A stretch of DNA of 64,000 nt. It comes from Rhizobium sp. PDO1-076 (GTDB taxonomy: Bacteria > Pseudomonadota > Alphaproteobacteria > Rhizobiales > Rhizobiaceae). The DNA lies in the NCBI RefSeq assembly GCF_000247475.1, contig NZ_AHZC01000441.1, forward strand, positions 1 through 64,000. The letters are read 5' to 3'. The translations under genes were made by a program, and so were the position numbers. Positions 19,888-28,687 of the stretch are shown here, piece after piece. Position 1 is the first letter of the stretch. Every line of letters starts with the position of its first letter. Below the pieces are notes generated by a model. That model searched no databases. It worked only from the letters and a program-made list of their open reading frames with translations, and had not been told where the DNA came from.

Positions 19888-21081
19888 ATGACGATCTATC
19901 GCTCCACCCGGATCCTGCTTGCCGGAGCCGCCCTGAGCGCCCTTTCCAGCCAGGCATGGGCTCTCGACGGCCAGGACCTGCTGAAGAAGCTCAACGCCGC
20001 ATTTGCGACCGGTGGCACGGTCATCTCCGCCGACTCGGTGGAAGTAAGCGGCGAAGACGTCATCCTGAAGGGTGTGAAATTCACCGTCAACAGCGCGACC
20101 GACAGCCCTTTGAAGCTGGATGAACTGACGCTTGAGGGCGTTAGCGAGGAAGACGGCGGCGCCTATTATATCGACCGCGTCGAATTCCCGGAAATCGACA
20201 TGACGGAAGAGAAGTCGACGTTTTCGGTTGCAGATCTCTATCTCGCCGGCGTCTTCATTCCGGGCGACGTCAATGCCACCGGCATCGACTCGATGATGTT
20301 CTACGAGGAAGCGCATAGCGGGCCGGTCAATGTCACCGTCGACGGCAAGCAGGTCTTCTCGATGGATGAGGCGACCGGCACCATGAGCCTGTCGGAAGAC
20401 GAAAAGACGATTTCGTTCGAAGGTTCTGCCACCGCGATCAAGGCCGACCTGACCGTCGTCGAAGATCCGAAGAGCAAGGAAACTATCGATGCGCTCGGAT
20501 TGCAGACGCTCGACGGCAATCTGAGCATGTCCGGCAGCTGGGAAATCGAAAGCGGAACGATCGATATCGAAGACTACTCGATCGATTTCGCCAATATCGG
20601 CAAGCTGAGCCTGTCCTTCGGCATGTCCGGCTACACACTTGACCTGGTCAAGCAGATGCAGGAACAGGCGCGCACCATGCAGACAGATCCGAAGAACGAG
20701 CAGGCGCAGCAGGCAGCCGGCCTTGCCATGCTCGGCCTGGTGCAGCAGCTGTCGCTGATCAACGCCAAGGTCCGCTTCGAAGATGCCGGCATCACCAAGC
20801 GCGGCCTCGACTATGCCGGCAAGACCCAGGGCACCGACGGGGCGCAGATGGGCCAGATGATCAAGGGCATGCTGCCGATCCTGCTGGCGCAGGCCAAGCT
20901 CGGCGCCCTGCAGAACGAAGTGTCCACTGCCGTCAACGCCTATATCGACGATCCGAAGGCGCTGACGATCTTGGCACAGCCGGCAAATCCGGTCGCCTTC
21001 CCGATGATCATCGGCGCCGCCATGGGTGCGCCGGAAAGCATTCCGGCGCTGATCGGCGTCAAGGTGACCGCGAACGACTGA
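19888..21081 (+). CDS. secreted protein of unknown function
   Basis: 397 residues from the ATG at 19888, which has AGAGGAA upstream; the frame is open back to 19750 without a ribosome site. The signal peptide is clear (MTIYRSTRILLAGAALSALS, cleavage near AWA-LDG). The mature protein has repeated alternating strands (for example VEVSGEDVILKGVKFTV and MSGSWEIESGTIDIEDYSID), then a helical part rich in Gln and Met (about 255-330). It has no cysteine pair or catalytic motif that I recognise. The pattern recalls periplasmic AsmA/DUF945-like beta proteins, but I do not assign a family. It is monocistronic, with a strong terminator. Confidence 0.75.
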   Translation: MTIYRSTRILLAGAALSALSSQAWALDGQDLLKKLNAAFATGGTVISADSVEVSGEDVILKGVKFTVNSATDSPLKLDELTLEGVSEEDGGAYYIDRVEFPEIDMTEEKSTFSVADLYLAGVFIPGDVNATGIDSMMFYEEAHSGPVNVTVDGKQVFSMDEATGTMSLSEDEKTISFEGSATAIKADLTVVEDPKSKETIDALGLQTLDGNLSMSGSWEIESGTIDIEDYSIDFANIGKLSLSFGMSGYTLDLVKQMQEQARTMQTDPKNEQAQQAAGLAMLGLVQQLSLINAKVRFEDAGITKRGLDYAGKTQGTDGAQMGQMIKGMLPILLAQAKLGALQNEVSTAVNAYIDDPKALTILAQPANPVAFPMIIGAAMGAPESIPALIGVKVTAND

Positions 21082-21110
21082 CGTCGTTCAACGCCAAGGT
21101 CCAATATGAA

Positions 21111-21138
21111 AGCCCGGATGTCCGCATCCGGGCTTTTT
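21111..21138 (+). terminator. intrinsic terminator of the secreted-protein gene
   Basis: A perfect 10-bp stem (AGCCCGGATG / CATCCGGGCT) with loop TCCG and a following T run. Confidence 0.88.
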
Positions 21139-21156
21139 CTTTGAAGTGCCCGTAGA

Positions 21157-21187
21157 GAAAAAGGCCTCGGAGTATTCCGAGGCCTTT
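21157..21187 (-). terminator. intrinsic terminator of aspS
   Basis: A perfect 12-bp stem (AAAGGCCTCGGA and its complement) with loop GTAT; on the minus strand it is followed by a T run (A run at 21157-21162 on the plus strand). Confidence 0.85.
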
Positions 21188-21213
21188 GCAATTCCATCGC
21201 TCTATCGCAGCGA

Positions 21214-23004
21214 TCAGTCCTTCTTCGGCTGCGGCACGACGCGCAGTGCCAATTCGCGCAGCTGGGTCGGCGTTGCCGGAGACGGCGCACCCATCAGCAG
21301 ATCCTGGGCCTGCTGGTTCATCGGGAAGATCGAGATCTCGCGCAGGTTCTTCGCCCCGACGAGCAGCATGATGACGCGGTCAACACCGAAAGCACAACCG
21401 CCATGCGGCGGTGCGCCGTACTGGAAGGCGCGGTAGAGGCCGCCGAAGCGCTCTTCCACGTCCTGCTGGCTGAGGCCAACCTTTTCGAAGGCCTTGACCA
21501 TCAGTTCCGGCGACTGGTTACGGATCGAGCCAGAGGCGATTTCGAAGCCGTTGCACACCGCGTCATACTGATAGGCCTTCAGCGTCAGCGGATCCTGGCT
21601 GTCCAGCGCTTCCATGCCACCCTGCGGCATCGAGAACGGGTTGTGGGCGAAGTCGATCTTCTTTTCTTCCTCGCTCCATTCGTAGAACGGGAAGTCGACG
21701 ATCCAGCACATTTCGAAGCGGTCGCGGTCGACGAGGTTCAGTTCCTCGCCGGCGCGGGTGCGGGCTTCACCGGCAAACTTGTAGAACTTCGACGGCTCGC
21801 CCGCGACGAAGAAGCAGGCATCCCCGGCTTCGAGACCGAGCTGCTGGCGAACGGCTTCCGTGCGCTCTTCGCCGATGTTCTTGGCGAGCGGACCGGAGCC
21901 GACGATCTTGCCATCCTCTTCCTTCCAGAAGATATAGCCGAGACCCGGCTGGCCGGCGCCTTGCGCCCAGGCGTTCATGCGGTCGCAGAATGCACGGCTA
22001 CCACCGGTCTTGGCTGGGATCGCCCAGATCTCGACCTTCGGGTTGGAGGCGATCATGCCGGCGAAGACCTTGAAGCCCGAGTCGCGGAAGTGGTCGGTGA
22101 CGCCTTCCATGACGATCGGGTTGCGCAGGTCCGGCTTGTCGGAACCGTATTTGCGGATCGCAACATCATAGGGAATGCGCGGCCACTTCTGGGTCACCGG
22201 CTTGCCTTCGGCAAACTGCTCGAAGACCGACGTCATCATCGGTTCCATGGTCTCCCAGACGTCTTCCTGGGTGACGAAGCTCATTTCGACGTCGAGCTGG
22301 TAGAACTCGCCCGGCAGGCGGTCGGCGCGCGGGTCTTCGTCGCGGAAGCACGGCGCGATCTGGAAATAGCGGTCGAAACCGGCGACCATCAGCAACTGCT
22401 TGTACTGCTGTGGCGCCTGCGGCAGCGCGAAGAACTGGCCTTCGTGGATACGGCTCGGCACCAGAAAGTCGCGAGCACCTTCCGGCGAAGACGCGGTCAG
22501 GATCGGCGTGGTGTATTCGGCAAAGCCGGCCTCGCCCATGCCCTTGCGCATGGCGGATACGATCTGGGTGCGCTTGACGATGTTCTTGTGCAGCGTCTCG
22601 CGGCGCAGGTCGAGGAAGCGGTACTTCAGGCGCACGTCTTCCGGATAGTCCGGCTCGCCGAAGACCGGCAGCGGCAATTCCTTGGCCGCACCGAGAACTT
22701 CGATTTCCTGCGCGTAGAGTTCGATCTCGCCGGTCGCCATTGTCTTGTTGGTGGTGTCTTCCGAACGAGCCTTGACGAGGCCGTCGATGCGAATGACCCA
22801 TTCGCCGCGCACGGTCTCGGCCATCTTGAAGGCCGGGCTGTCCGGGTCGGCGACGACCTGGGTGATACCGTAGTGGTCGCGCAGGTCGATGAACAGAACG
22901 CCGCCATGGTCACGGACGCGATGAACCCAGCCAGAGAGACGAACGGTCGAGCCAACGTCGGATTTGCGGAGTGCGGCACAGGTGTGGCTGCGGTAACGAT
23001 GCAT
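21214..23004 (-). CDS. aspS: Aspartyl-tRNA synthetase, probably non-discriminating
   Basis: 596 residues from the ATG at 23004 ([18 protein letters not shown]); the open frame continues upstream without family similarity. Bacterial class II AspRS: OB-fold anticodon domain (1-110), catalytic core with motif 2 ([19 protein letters not shown]), a GAD insertion (about 290-420) and motif 3 ([14 protein letters not shown]). The anticodon domain reads [13 protein letters not shown]; His and Gly at these places are typical of non-discriminating enzymes that also charge tRNA-Asn for GatCAB, as expected in alphaproteobacteria. This specificity is inferred. Confidence 0.96.
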   Translation of the reverse strand: MHRYRSHTCAALRKSDVGSTVRLSGWVHRVRDHGGVLFIDLRDHYGITQVVADPDSPAFKMAETVRGEWVIRIDGLVKARSEDTTNKTMATGEIELYAQEIEVLGAAKELPLPVFGEPDYPEDVRLKYRFLDLRRETLHKNIVKRTQIVSAMRKGMGEAGFAEYTTPILTASSPEGARDFLVPSRIHEGQFFALPQAPQQYKQLLMVAGFDRYFQIAPCFRDEDPRADRLPGEFYQLDVEMSFVTQEDVWETMEPMMTSVFEQFAEGKPVTQKWPRIPYDVAIRKYGSDKPDLRNPIVMEGVTDHFRDSGFKVFAGMIASNPKVEIWAIPAKTGGSRAFCDRMNAWAQGAGQPGLGYIFWKEEDGKIVGSGPLAKNIGEERTEAVRQQLGLEAGDACFFVAGEPSKFYKFAGEARTRAGEELNLVDRDRFEMCWIVDFPFYEWSEEEKKIDFAHNPFSMPQGGMEALDSQDPLTLKAYQYDAVCNGFEIASGSIRNQSPELMVKAFEKVGLSQQDVEERFGGLYRAFQYGAPPHGGCAFGVDRVIMLLVGAKNLREISIFPMNQQAQDLLMGAPSPATPTQLRELALRVVPQPKKD

Positions 23005-23079
23005 GGTCAGGTTTCCCGATGTATGACGGCCGGAAAGGCGCTTCACGGAGCAGCACAGGGCCGATAGAAAATCGGGCGG

Positions 23080-23108
23080 AAAAGCGCATGGTGCGCCTGA
23101 TTTGTCAA
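23080..23108 (-). promoter_or_regulatory. candidate aspS promoter
   Basis: On the minus strand a perfect TTGACA is followed after 17 bases by GCTTTT. It lies about 75 bases upstream of the aspS start. The -10 match is weak. Confidence 0.3.
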
Positions 23109-23299
23109 GGCTGAAGGCAAAATGCGGTGGTGCCCGCGACACCGGGCGGAGCACCTGCCCGGCATCTTCCCATCGGTTTCGTTGATGCGCCCATTCAATG
23201 CTTTTGCTGTTGTCGGAGGCACAGGCGACTTATTGTCGGCCAATTGATCCGGGATAGACCGTCTGATTCCCCCACCGCTCGCGCAGAAAAAGCCAGTTC

Positions 23300-24535
23300 A
23301 TGTATGACATCCGTCCGCTCATCCCCCTTCTTCTCACGGCTGGCATTCTGATCGGGGGCAATGGCCTGCAGGGTACCTTCATATCGCTTCGCGCACTCGA
23401 AGAGGGATTCTCACCCTCGGTGATCGGCATGATCGGTACCGGCTATTTCATCGGCTTTGTGATCGGCTGCATCTATGTCACCAAGATCATGCGCGCGATC
23501 GGCCATATCCGCACCTTCTCCGCCCTTGCTGCGATCGCCTCGGCCGCTTCGATCATGATGGCGATGGTCATCGATCCGGTCTCCTGGTTTGCCATGCGCC
23601 TGATTCAGGGCATTTGTTTTGCCGGTCTGTTTGCCGCCGTCGAAAGCTGGCTGAACGCGCGCGTGACAAACTCCACAAGGGCGCGCACGCTGTCGATCTA
23701 TCGTTTTGTCGACCTCGGCTCGGTGACGGCGGCGCAATACCTGATTCCGGTCTTTGGCCTCAGCGGCTTCGATCTTTTCGCCATCATCTCGATGGCGCTG
23801 ACCCTGTCGCTGGTGCCGATCTCGTTTGCAGACCGCACCAGCCCTGCCCCGCCGCAAGACGTGAAATTCGACATCCGCGTGCTGTGGTCCGTCTCGCCGC
23901 TTGCAACGGTCGGCTGCATCATCGTCGGCCTGACCAATTCCAGCTTCCGATCACTGGGCCCCATCTACGCCGACGGTATCGGCATGTCGGTCACCGGCAT
24001 CGCCACCTTCATGAGCATCGGCATCTTTGCCGGTATCGTTTTGCAATACCCGCTGGGGCACTATTCCGACAAGCTCGACCGGCGTGTGGTGATGCTGATC
24101 GCCACGTTCGGGGCGCTCGCGGCCTGCATCTTCCTCGCCTTCTTCGCCGGTGAAAGCGAGCTTTTCAATTTCATCGGCATCTTTGCATTCGGCGCGTTTG
24201 CCATGCCGCTCTATTCCCTGTGTTCCGCCCATGCCAATGACCATGCGGCGCCGGGGCAGCACGCGCTGGTGTCGGCCGGCACATTGTTCTTCTGGTCCGT
24301 CGGCGCCGTCATTGGACCCCTGTTTGCATCCTTCCTGATCGATGCCTTCGGGCCGCATGCGCTGTTTACTTACATGATCGTCGTGCTGGCCTTCTTCATG
24401 GGCTACACATTCTTCCGCATCACCGCCCGCGAAGGTGTGCCGACGCAACAGCGGCGCATGCGGTTTCGCAATCTGCTGCGCACCTCGACCTATTTCACCA
24501 AGCTCGCGGCACCACCGTCCGAGAGAGACGACTGA
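23300..24535 (+). CDS. MFS transporter (YcaD-like)
   Basis: 411 residues with about twelve membrane segments. The N-terminal half has GTGYFIGFVIGCIYVTKIMR, a cytoplasmic loop 2-3 with basic residues, and the middle has a cytoplasmic loop around residues 185-200. The overall look, with ESWLNARVTNSTRARTLSIY after helix 4, resembles YcaD/YfcJ-type carriers whose substrates are unknown. The ribosome site is weak. It is divergent from aspS and followed after 85 bases by a multicopper oxidase in the same direction. Confidence 0.8.
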   Translation: MYDIRPLIPLLLTAGILIGGNGLQGTFISLRALEEGFSPSVIGMIGTGYFIGFVIGCIYVTKIMRAIGHIRTFSALAAIASAASIMMAMVIDPVSWFAMRLIQGICFAGLFAAVESWLNARVTNSTRARTLSIYRFVDLGSVTAAQYLIPVFGLSGFDLFAIISMALTLSLVPISFADRTSPAPPQDVKFDIRVLWSVSPLATVGCIIVGLTNSSFRSLGPIYADGIGMSVTGIATFMSIGIFAGIVLQYPLGHYSDKLDRRVVMLIATFGALAACIFLAFFAGESELFNFIGIFAFGAFAMPLYSLCSAHANDHAAPGQHALVSAGTLFFWSVGAVIGPLFASFLIDAFGPHALFTYMIVVLAFFMGYTFFRITAREGVPTQQRRMRFRNLLRTSTYFTKLAAPPSERDD

Positions 24536-24620
24536 CGACCTGCGACAGCATGGTCGCATGCGCTCTATTGCTGAAAGCCCTGCTCAACTTTAGAACAGCG
24601 GAAACCACTCGGAGGCTCTC

Positions 24621-26027
24621 GTGTTTCGTCCCTCGCGCCGCACCCTGTTGAAATCCGCGGCCGTTGCCGGCGCGTATGGTGCCGGCATGGCGTTGCTGCC
24701 ACGCATCCACGTTGCACTTGCAGCCCCGAATCCGATCCTGCTGGAAGCTCGCAACATCGATACGATGCTGGATGGCAAGGGATTAACGCGCAAGGTGATG
24801 AGCTACAGCGACGGCCGATCAACCGAGGCCGCGCCGCCGGTCCTGCGCGTGCAGCGCGGTGAAAAATTCGCCGCCACTTTGATCAACACTCTCGACGAGC
24901 CATCCACTGTACATTGGCATGGCATCCGCCTGCCGAATGATCAGGACGGCGTTCCCTTCCTCAGCCAGCCGTATGTCTATCCGGGCGACCGGTTCGACTA
25001 CGCTTTCAGCCCGCCCGATGCCGGCACCTTCTGGTACCATCCGCATTGCAATACGCTGACGCAGATGGGCCGGGGGCTGGCCGGCATGCTGATCGTCGAA
25101 GACAGGAACGATCCGGTTTTCGACGGCGAAGTGGCGCTCAACCTGCGTGACTGGCGGTTGGGTGGCGACAGCCAGTTCATTGACCAGTTCAAGCCGCGCG
25201 ATGCGGCCAAGACCGGCACATTCGGCACGGTGCGCACTGCCAACTGGCAGCTCGCGCCGACCTATGACGCGCCAGCGGGTGGACTGGTGCGCCTGCGCAT
25301 TGTCGCCTCGGACGTCACCCGCATCTTCAATCTCAAGCTTGACGGTGCCGAGGCCGACATCATCGCCATCGACGGCCATCCGGTGCCGGAACGCATGCCG
25401 CTCGACATGGTGGTGATCTCGCCCGGACAGCGGCTCGACCTGGCGGTTCGCATGCCGGACAGTGAAGGTGGCGTTGCCACTTTGGCGGACATCCGTCCGT
25501 CCACGCCGAAAGCGGTGGCGAGCCTCAGGTCCGTCGGCACGTCGCTGAAACGCGACCTGGGCGACCTTGGTCCGCTTGCTGAGAACGCCGGCGTCGATAT
25601 CGACATGGCCAATGCCACCGAAATCCCGCTTCTGCTCAGCGCCACGGCCGAAAATGCCGGCAAGGACAGCATCTGCGGCACGCTGGGTTATTCCTTCTGG
25701 GCGATCAACAAGAAGCCATGGCCCGGCGACAGCGCCGACCCGATGGACCCGATCGCGGAGCTGAAACTCGGCAAAAGCTACATCTTCAATGTCGAGAATG
25801 TCACGCCGCATGCGCATCCGATCCATCTGCACGGGATGAATTTCAAGGTCATCGCCTCGAACAAGCGCAGCATTCAACAACCGCTGGTCTCCGACACCTA
25901 TCTGATGTTGCCGGACGAGAAGGTGCGACTGGCTTTGGTCGCCGACAACCTTGGCGACTGGGTCTTCCATTGCCATATCATCGAACATCAAAAGACCGGG
26001 ATGACCGGCTATATGAGGGTGGTTTAG
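24621..26027 (+). CDS. Tat-exported multicopper oxidase
   Basis: 468 residues from a GTG at 24621 with GGAGG 6 bases upstream. The Tat signal SRRTLLKSAAVAG is followed by a hydrophobic stretch ending near ALA-AP. Three cupredoxin domains carry all four copper motifs: HWHG (about residue 99), WYHPHC (about 138), HPIHLHG (about 397) and HCHIIEHQKTGM near the C-terminus, where the last Met would be the type 1 axial ligand. No Met-rich loop like that of CueO is visible. Substrate is open: copper(I), phenols or siderophore-type compounds are all possible. Its stop is 4 bases before the start of an MBL-fold gene, so the two are coupled. Confidence 0.9.
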   Translation: MFRPSRRTLLKSAAVAGAYGAGMALLPRIHVALAAPNPILLEARNIDTMLDGKGLTRKVMSYSDGRSTEAAPPVLRVQRGEKFAATLINTLDEPSTVHWHGIRLPNDQDGVPFLSQPYVYPGDRFDYAFSPPDAGTFWYHPHCNTLTQMGRGLAGMLIVEDRNDPVFDGEVALNLRDWRLGGDSQFIDQFKPRDAAKTGTFGTVRTANWQLAPTYDAPAGGLVRLRIVASDVTRIFNLKLDGAEADIIAIDGHPVPERMPLDMVVISPGQRLDLAVRMPDSEGGVATLADIRPSTPKAVASLRSVGTSLKRDLGDLGPLAENAGVDIDMANATEIPLLLSATAENAGKDSICGTLGYSFWAINKKPWPGDSADPMDPIAELKLGKSYIFNVENVTPHAHPIHLHGMNFKVIASNKRSIQQPLVSDTYLMLPDEKVRLALVADNLGDWVFHCHIIEHQKTGMTGYMRVV

Positions 26028-26031
26028 GGTC

Positions 26032-26931
26032 ATGGGCACCACGACTGACATTTCGGCGACAATGCGCATCCACCAGCCCTATCCGGGTCTGTTTGCCTAT
26101 TACGACGGGCGCATCGCCGGAAAGCGGCTGCATTCTCCGGAGCCGAACTGGCTCGATGACGGTGCCTATAGCCTGGGCGTCGCGAGCTTTGCCCTGGTTT
26201 CCGGGGCGCAAGCGCTGGTCTACGACACCCATATCTCGCTCGATCATGCGCGCTCCATTCGCCACCATCTCGAAGGCCTGGGTGTTTCGTCGATCCGGGT
26301 GGTGATGAGCCACTGGCATACCGATCATGTGGCGGGCAATGGCGGCTTCGCCGACTGTCCCATCCTCGCCAACAGCCTGACGATCGAGACACTGAAAGCC
26401 AAGCGCAAGGTTCTGGAAAACAAGACCCCGCCGATCAAGCCGGTCGTTATGCCGACCGAAAGCTTCGACGGGGAAATGACGCTGACCATCGGAAGCTGGA
26501 CGGTGCAGCTGCTGCAATTCGATATCCACAGCGCCGACGGCACCGTGCTGTTCATCCCGGCGATGGGCGTGCTGCTGGCGGGTGACACGCTGGAAGACAC
26601 GGTCACCTATATTTCCGAGCCGGAACATATCGATCGACATATCCTTGACCTGAAGCGGATGGCCGAACTGCCGATCCGTCACATCCTGCCCAATCACGGC
26701 GCGGAAGAGATCATTGCCGCCGGCGGTTATCCGCCCTCGCTGATTGAAGCGAACCGCCTCTATCTCGAACGTCTGCTTGCCCGCCGCGACGATCCGCAGC
26801 TTGGCGACGAGAGCCTCGCCGTCTTTGCCGAACCGGAGATTTCGTCCGGCGCCATCGTCTATTTCGCCCCCTATGAGGAGGTCCACCGTCAGAACATCGC
26901 CGTCCTGCACGGTGCGCCCACGGACGAATAG
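26032..26931 (+). CDS. MBL-fold metallo-hydrolase
   Basis: 299 residues, no signal peptide, so probably cytoplasmic. The dinuclear metal site is complete: SHWHTDHVAGN (HxHxDH, about residue 99), a His in FDIHSADG, the Asp of LAGDTLEDT and the His of LPNHG. The start is 4 bases after the multicopper oxidase stop (TAG-GGTC-ATG), which implies translational coupling. The substrate is not evident; the short insert after the first motif (about 115-140) differs from glyoxalase II and from beta-lactamases as I know them. Confidence 0.85.
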   Translation: MGTTTDISATMRIHQPYPGLFAYYDGRIAGKRLHSPEPNWLDDGAYSLGVASFALVSGAQALVYDTHISLDHARSIRHHLEGLGVSSIRVVMSHWHTDHVAGNGGFADCPILANSLTIETLKAKRKVLENKTPPIKPVVMPTESFDGEMTLTIGSWTVQLLQFDIHSADGTVLFIPAMGVLLAGDTLEDTVTYISEPEHIDRHILDLKRMAELPIRHILPNHGAEEIIAAGGYPPSLIEANRLYLERLLARRDDPQLGDESLAVFAEPEISSGAIVYFAPYEEVHRQNIAVLHGAPTDE

Positions 26932-27048
26932 TGGCGAATTAGTGGCTGCAAAGCGGGGTCGCAGGCGCGTTTGGCAGCCGTTCATATTGACATCGCCGGC
27001 CAGAAGGGAAAGTAAGGTTGATCCGTATTTTTCCATGACCGAGACGAA

Positions 27049-28194
27049 ATGATCGATACCACTGCCGCGCTTGAGGAGGCTTGCCGCCAACTCGCCAAAT
27101 CCGATTTCATCACGATCGACACGGAATTCCTCCGCGAAACGACCTTCTGGCCTGAGCTCTGCCTGATCCAGATGGCGAGCCCGGATTTCGATGCCATCGT
27201 CGATCCGATGGCCAAGGGCCTGGATCTGGCGCCGTTCTTCGAGCTGATGGCCAATTCCGCCGTGGTCAAGGTCTTCCATGCCGCCCGGCAGGATATCGAA
27301 ATCATCTTCCATCTCGGCAATCTCATCCCGCACCCGATCTTCGATACGCAGGTCGCGGCGATGGTCTGCGGCTTCGGCGATTCGGTCTCCTATGACCAGC
27401 TCGTGCAGAAGGTGAAGAACGTCCATATCGACAAGAGCTCGCGCTTCACCGACTGGAGCCGCAGGCCGCTGTCGGAAAAGCAGCTCGACTATGCGCTGGC
27501 CGACGTCACTCACCTGCGCGATTGCTATATCAAGCTCAAGGCCGATCTGGAGCGCGAAGGTCGCGCCGAATGGTTGACCGAGGAAATGGCCATCCTCGAA
27601 TCCCGTGATACCTATGACCTGCATCCCGACCAGGCCTGGCTGCGCCTGAAGATGCGCTTGCGAAAGCCGCAGGAGCTGGCCGTCATGCAGTATGTGACTG
27701 CGTGGCGCGAACGCGAGGCACGGGCGCGCAACGTGCCGCGCTCGCGCGTGCTGAAGGACGATGCGATCTATGAGATTGCCCAGCAGCAACCGAAGGATAC
27801 GGAAGCGCTCGGCCGCTTGCGGACTATCCCGAAGGGCTGGGAGCGCTCGACCGCCGGCGCCGTGATCGTCGAACAGGTTAATGCTGCCCTCGCACTGCCG
27901 AAGTCCGAAATGCCACATGTCCAGCGCCATACCCACGCGCCGGAAGGTGCACAGTCCGCCGTCGAACTGCTGAAGGTGCTGCTGCGCCTCACGTCTGAAA
28001 AGCATGGCGTCGCATCCAAGGTGATTGCCAATAGCGAAGATCTGGAACGGATTGCGGCCGAAGGCGAAAATGCGCCGGTGGCCGCACTTCAGGGCTGGCG
28101 ACGCGAACTGTTCGGCGATCTGGCGCTCAAGCTGATTTCCGGCGGCGTCGGTCTTCGTTTCGTCGACAAGCGCGTCGAAGCCGTGGAATTCTGA
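27049..28194 (+). CDS. rnd: Ribonuclease D
   Basis: 381 residues. 3'-5' exoribonuclease of the DEDDy type that trims tRNA and other small RNA precursors. Exonuclease residues: TIDTEFLRE (D, E), HAARQDIEIIFHLGN (D), and YALADVTHLRDCY (Y, D). An HRDC domain follows (about 205-285) and a second, weaker one lies at the C-terminus. A perfect -35 (TTGACA at 26987) is seen upstream but no good -10. A five-codon frame ends by overlapping the rnd start (ATGA). It heads a run of five closely packed genes reaching aconitase X at 32349. Confidence 0.95.
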   Translation: MIDTTAALEEACRQLAKSDFITIDTEFLRETTFWPELCLIQMASPDFDAIVDPMAKGLDLAPFFELMANSAVVKVFHAARQDIEIIFHLGNLIPHPIFDTQVAAMVCGFGDSVSYDQLVQKVKNVHIDKSSRFTDWSRRPLSEKQLDYALADVTHLRDCYIKLKADLEREGRAEWLTEEMAILESRDTYDLHPDQAWLRLKMRLRKPQELAVMQYVTAWREREARARNVPRSRVLKDDAIYEIAQQQPKDTEALGRLRTIPKGWERSTAGAVIVEQVNAALALPKSEMPHVQRHTHAPEGAQSAVELLKVLLRLTSEKHGVASKVIANSEDLERIAAEGENAPVAALQGWRRELFGDLALKLISGGVGLRFVDKRVEAVEF

Positions 28195-28197
28195 GCG

Positions 28198-28680
28198 GTG
28201 ACGGCGCTCACGGTGCGCCGCGCGACGGTCGAGGACATCGCCTTCCTCATGGCGACCGAGCGGCTGCCTGGCTATGAACGCACGGTTGGTCGCTTCGAGG
28301 AGCAGGAGCATCGCGAACAATTGAGCGATCCCAACTGGCTCTATCTGGTTGCTGAGGACAAAGGCTTTGCCATACTCCAGGGACTGAGCAATCGGGACGG
28401 CAATCTGTGTATGCGACGCTTTATCGTCGCCGAACAGTTTCGCGGCATCGGAAGCCGGTTGCTGCCTTCGGTGATCAATGCAATTTTCGAGCAGACCCGG
28501 ACCCACAGGCTGTGGCTGCATTATGTGTGTGGCAACGAGCCCGCAGCGCGTCTCTACGCTCGACATGGCTTCCAGATCGAGGGCATTGAGCGCGAAGCGG
28601 GACTACGTCCCGATGGCACGCGTTTCGACTTGATCAACGCATCGCTTCTGCGCCCCGAATGGGCGGCTACAAAAGGCTGA
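28198..28680 (+). CDS. GNAT-family N-acetyltransferase
   Basis: 160 residues from a GTG 4 bases after the rnd stop. The acetyl-CoA loop is in EQFRGIGSRLLPSVIN, followed by the conserved helix and the HYVCGNEPAARLYARHGF block typical of the family's C-terminal half. There is no visible Shine-Dalgarno, so translation probably depends on rnd. Substrate unknown; a free-standing GNAT beside RNase D does not point to a particular acceptor. Confidence 0.8.
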   Translation: MTALTVRRATVEDIAFLMATERLPGYERTVGRFEEQEHREQLSDPNWLYLVAEDKGFAILQGLSNRDGNLCMRRFIVAEQFRGIGSRLLPSVINAIFEQTRTHRLWLHYVCGNEPAARLYARHGFQIEGIEREAGLRPDGTRFDLINASLLRPEWAATKG

Positions 28681-28687
28681 TTTCCCT

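Noticed and set aside
21403-23067. Long plus-strand open frame of about 550 codons across aspS
   Set aside because: It is antisense to a well-recognised gene, has no ribosome site, and its product is a low-complexity Arg/Glu/Val-rich sequence typical of reverse frames in GC-rich DNA.
27037-27052. Five-codon frame MTETK overlapping the rnd start by ATGA
   Set aside because: It has no ribosome site and could arise by chance; kept only as a remark in the rnd entry.
25978-28566. Minus-strand open frame of about 860 codons opposite the MBL and rnd genes
   Set aside because: It spans two real genes on the other strand and shows no domain; a codon-bias shadow.
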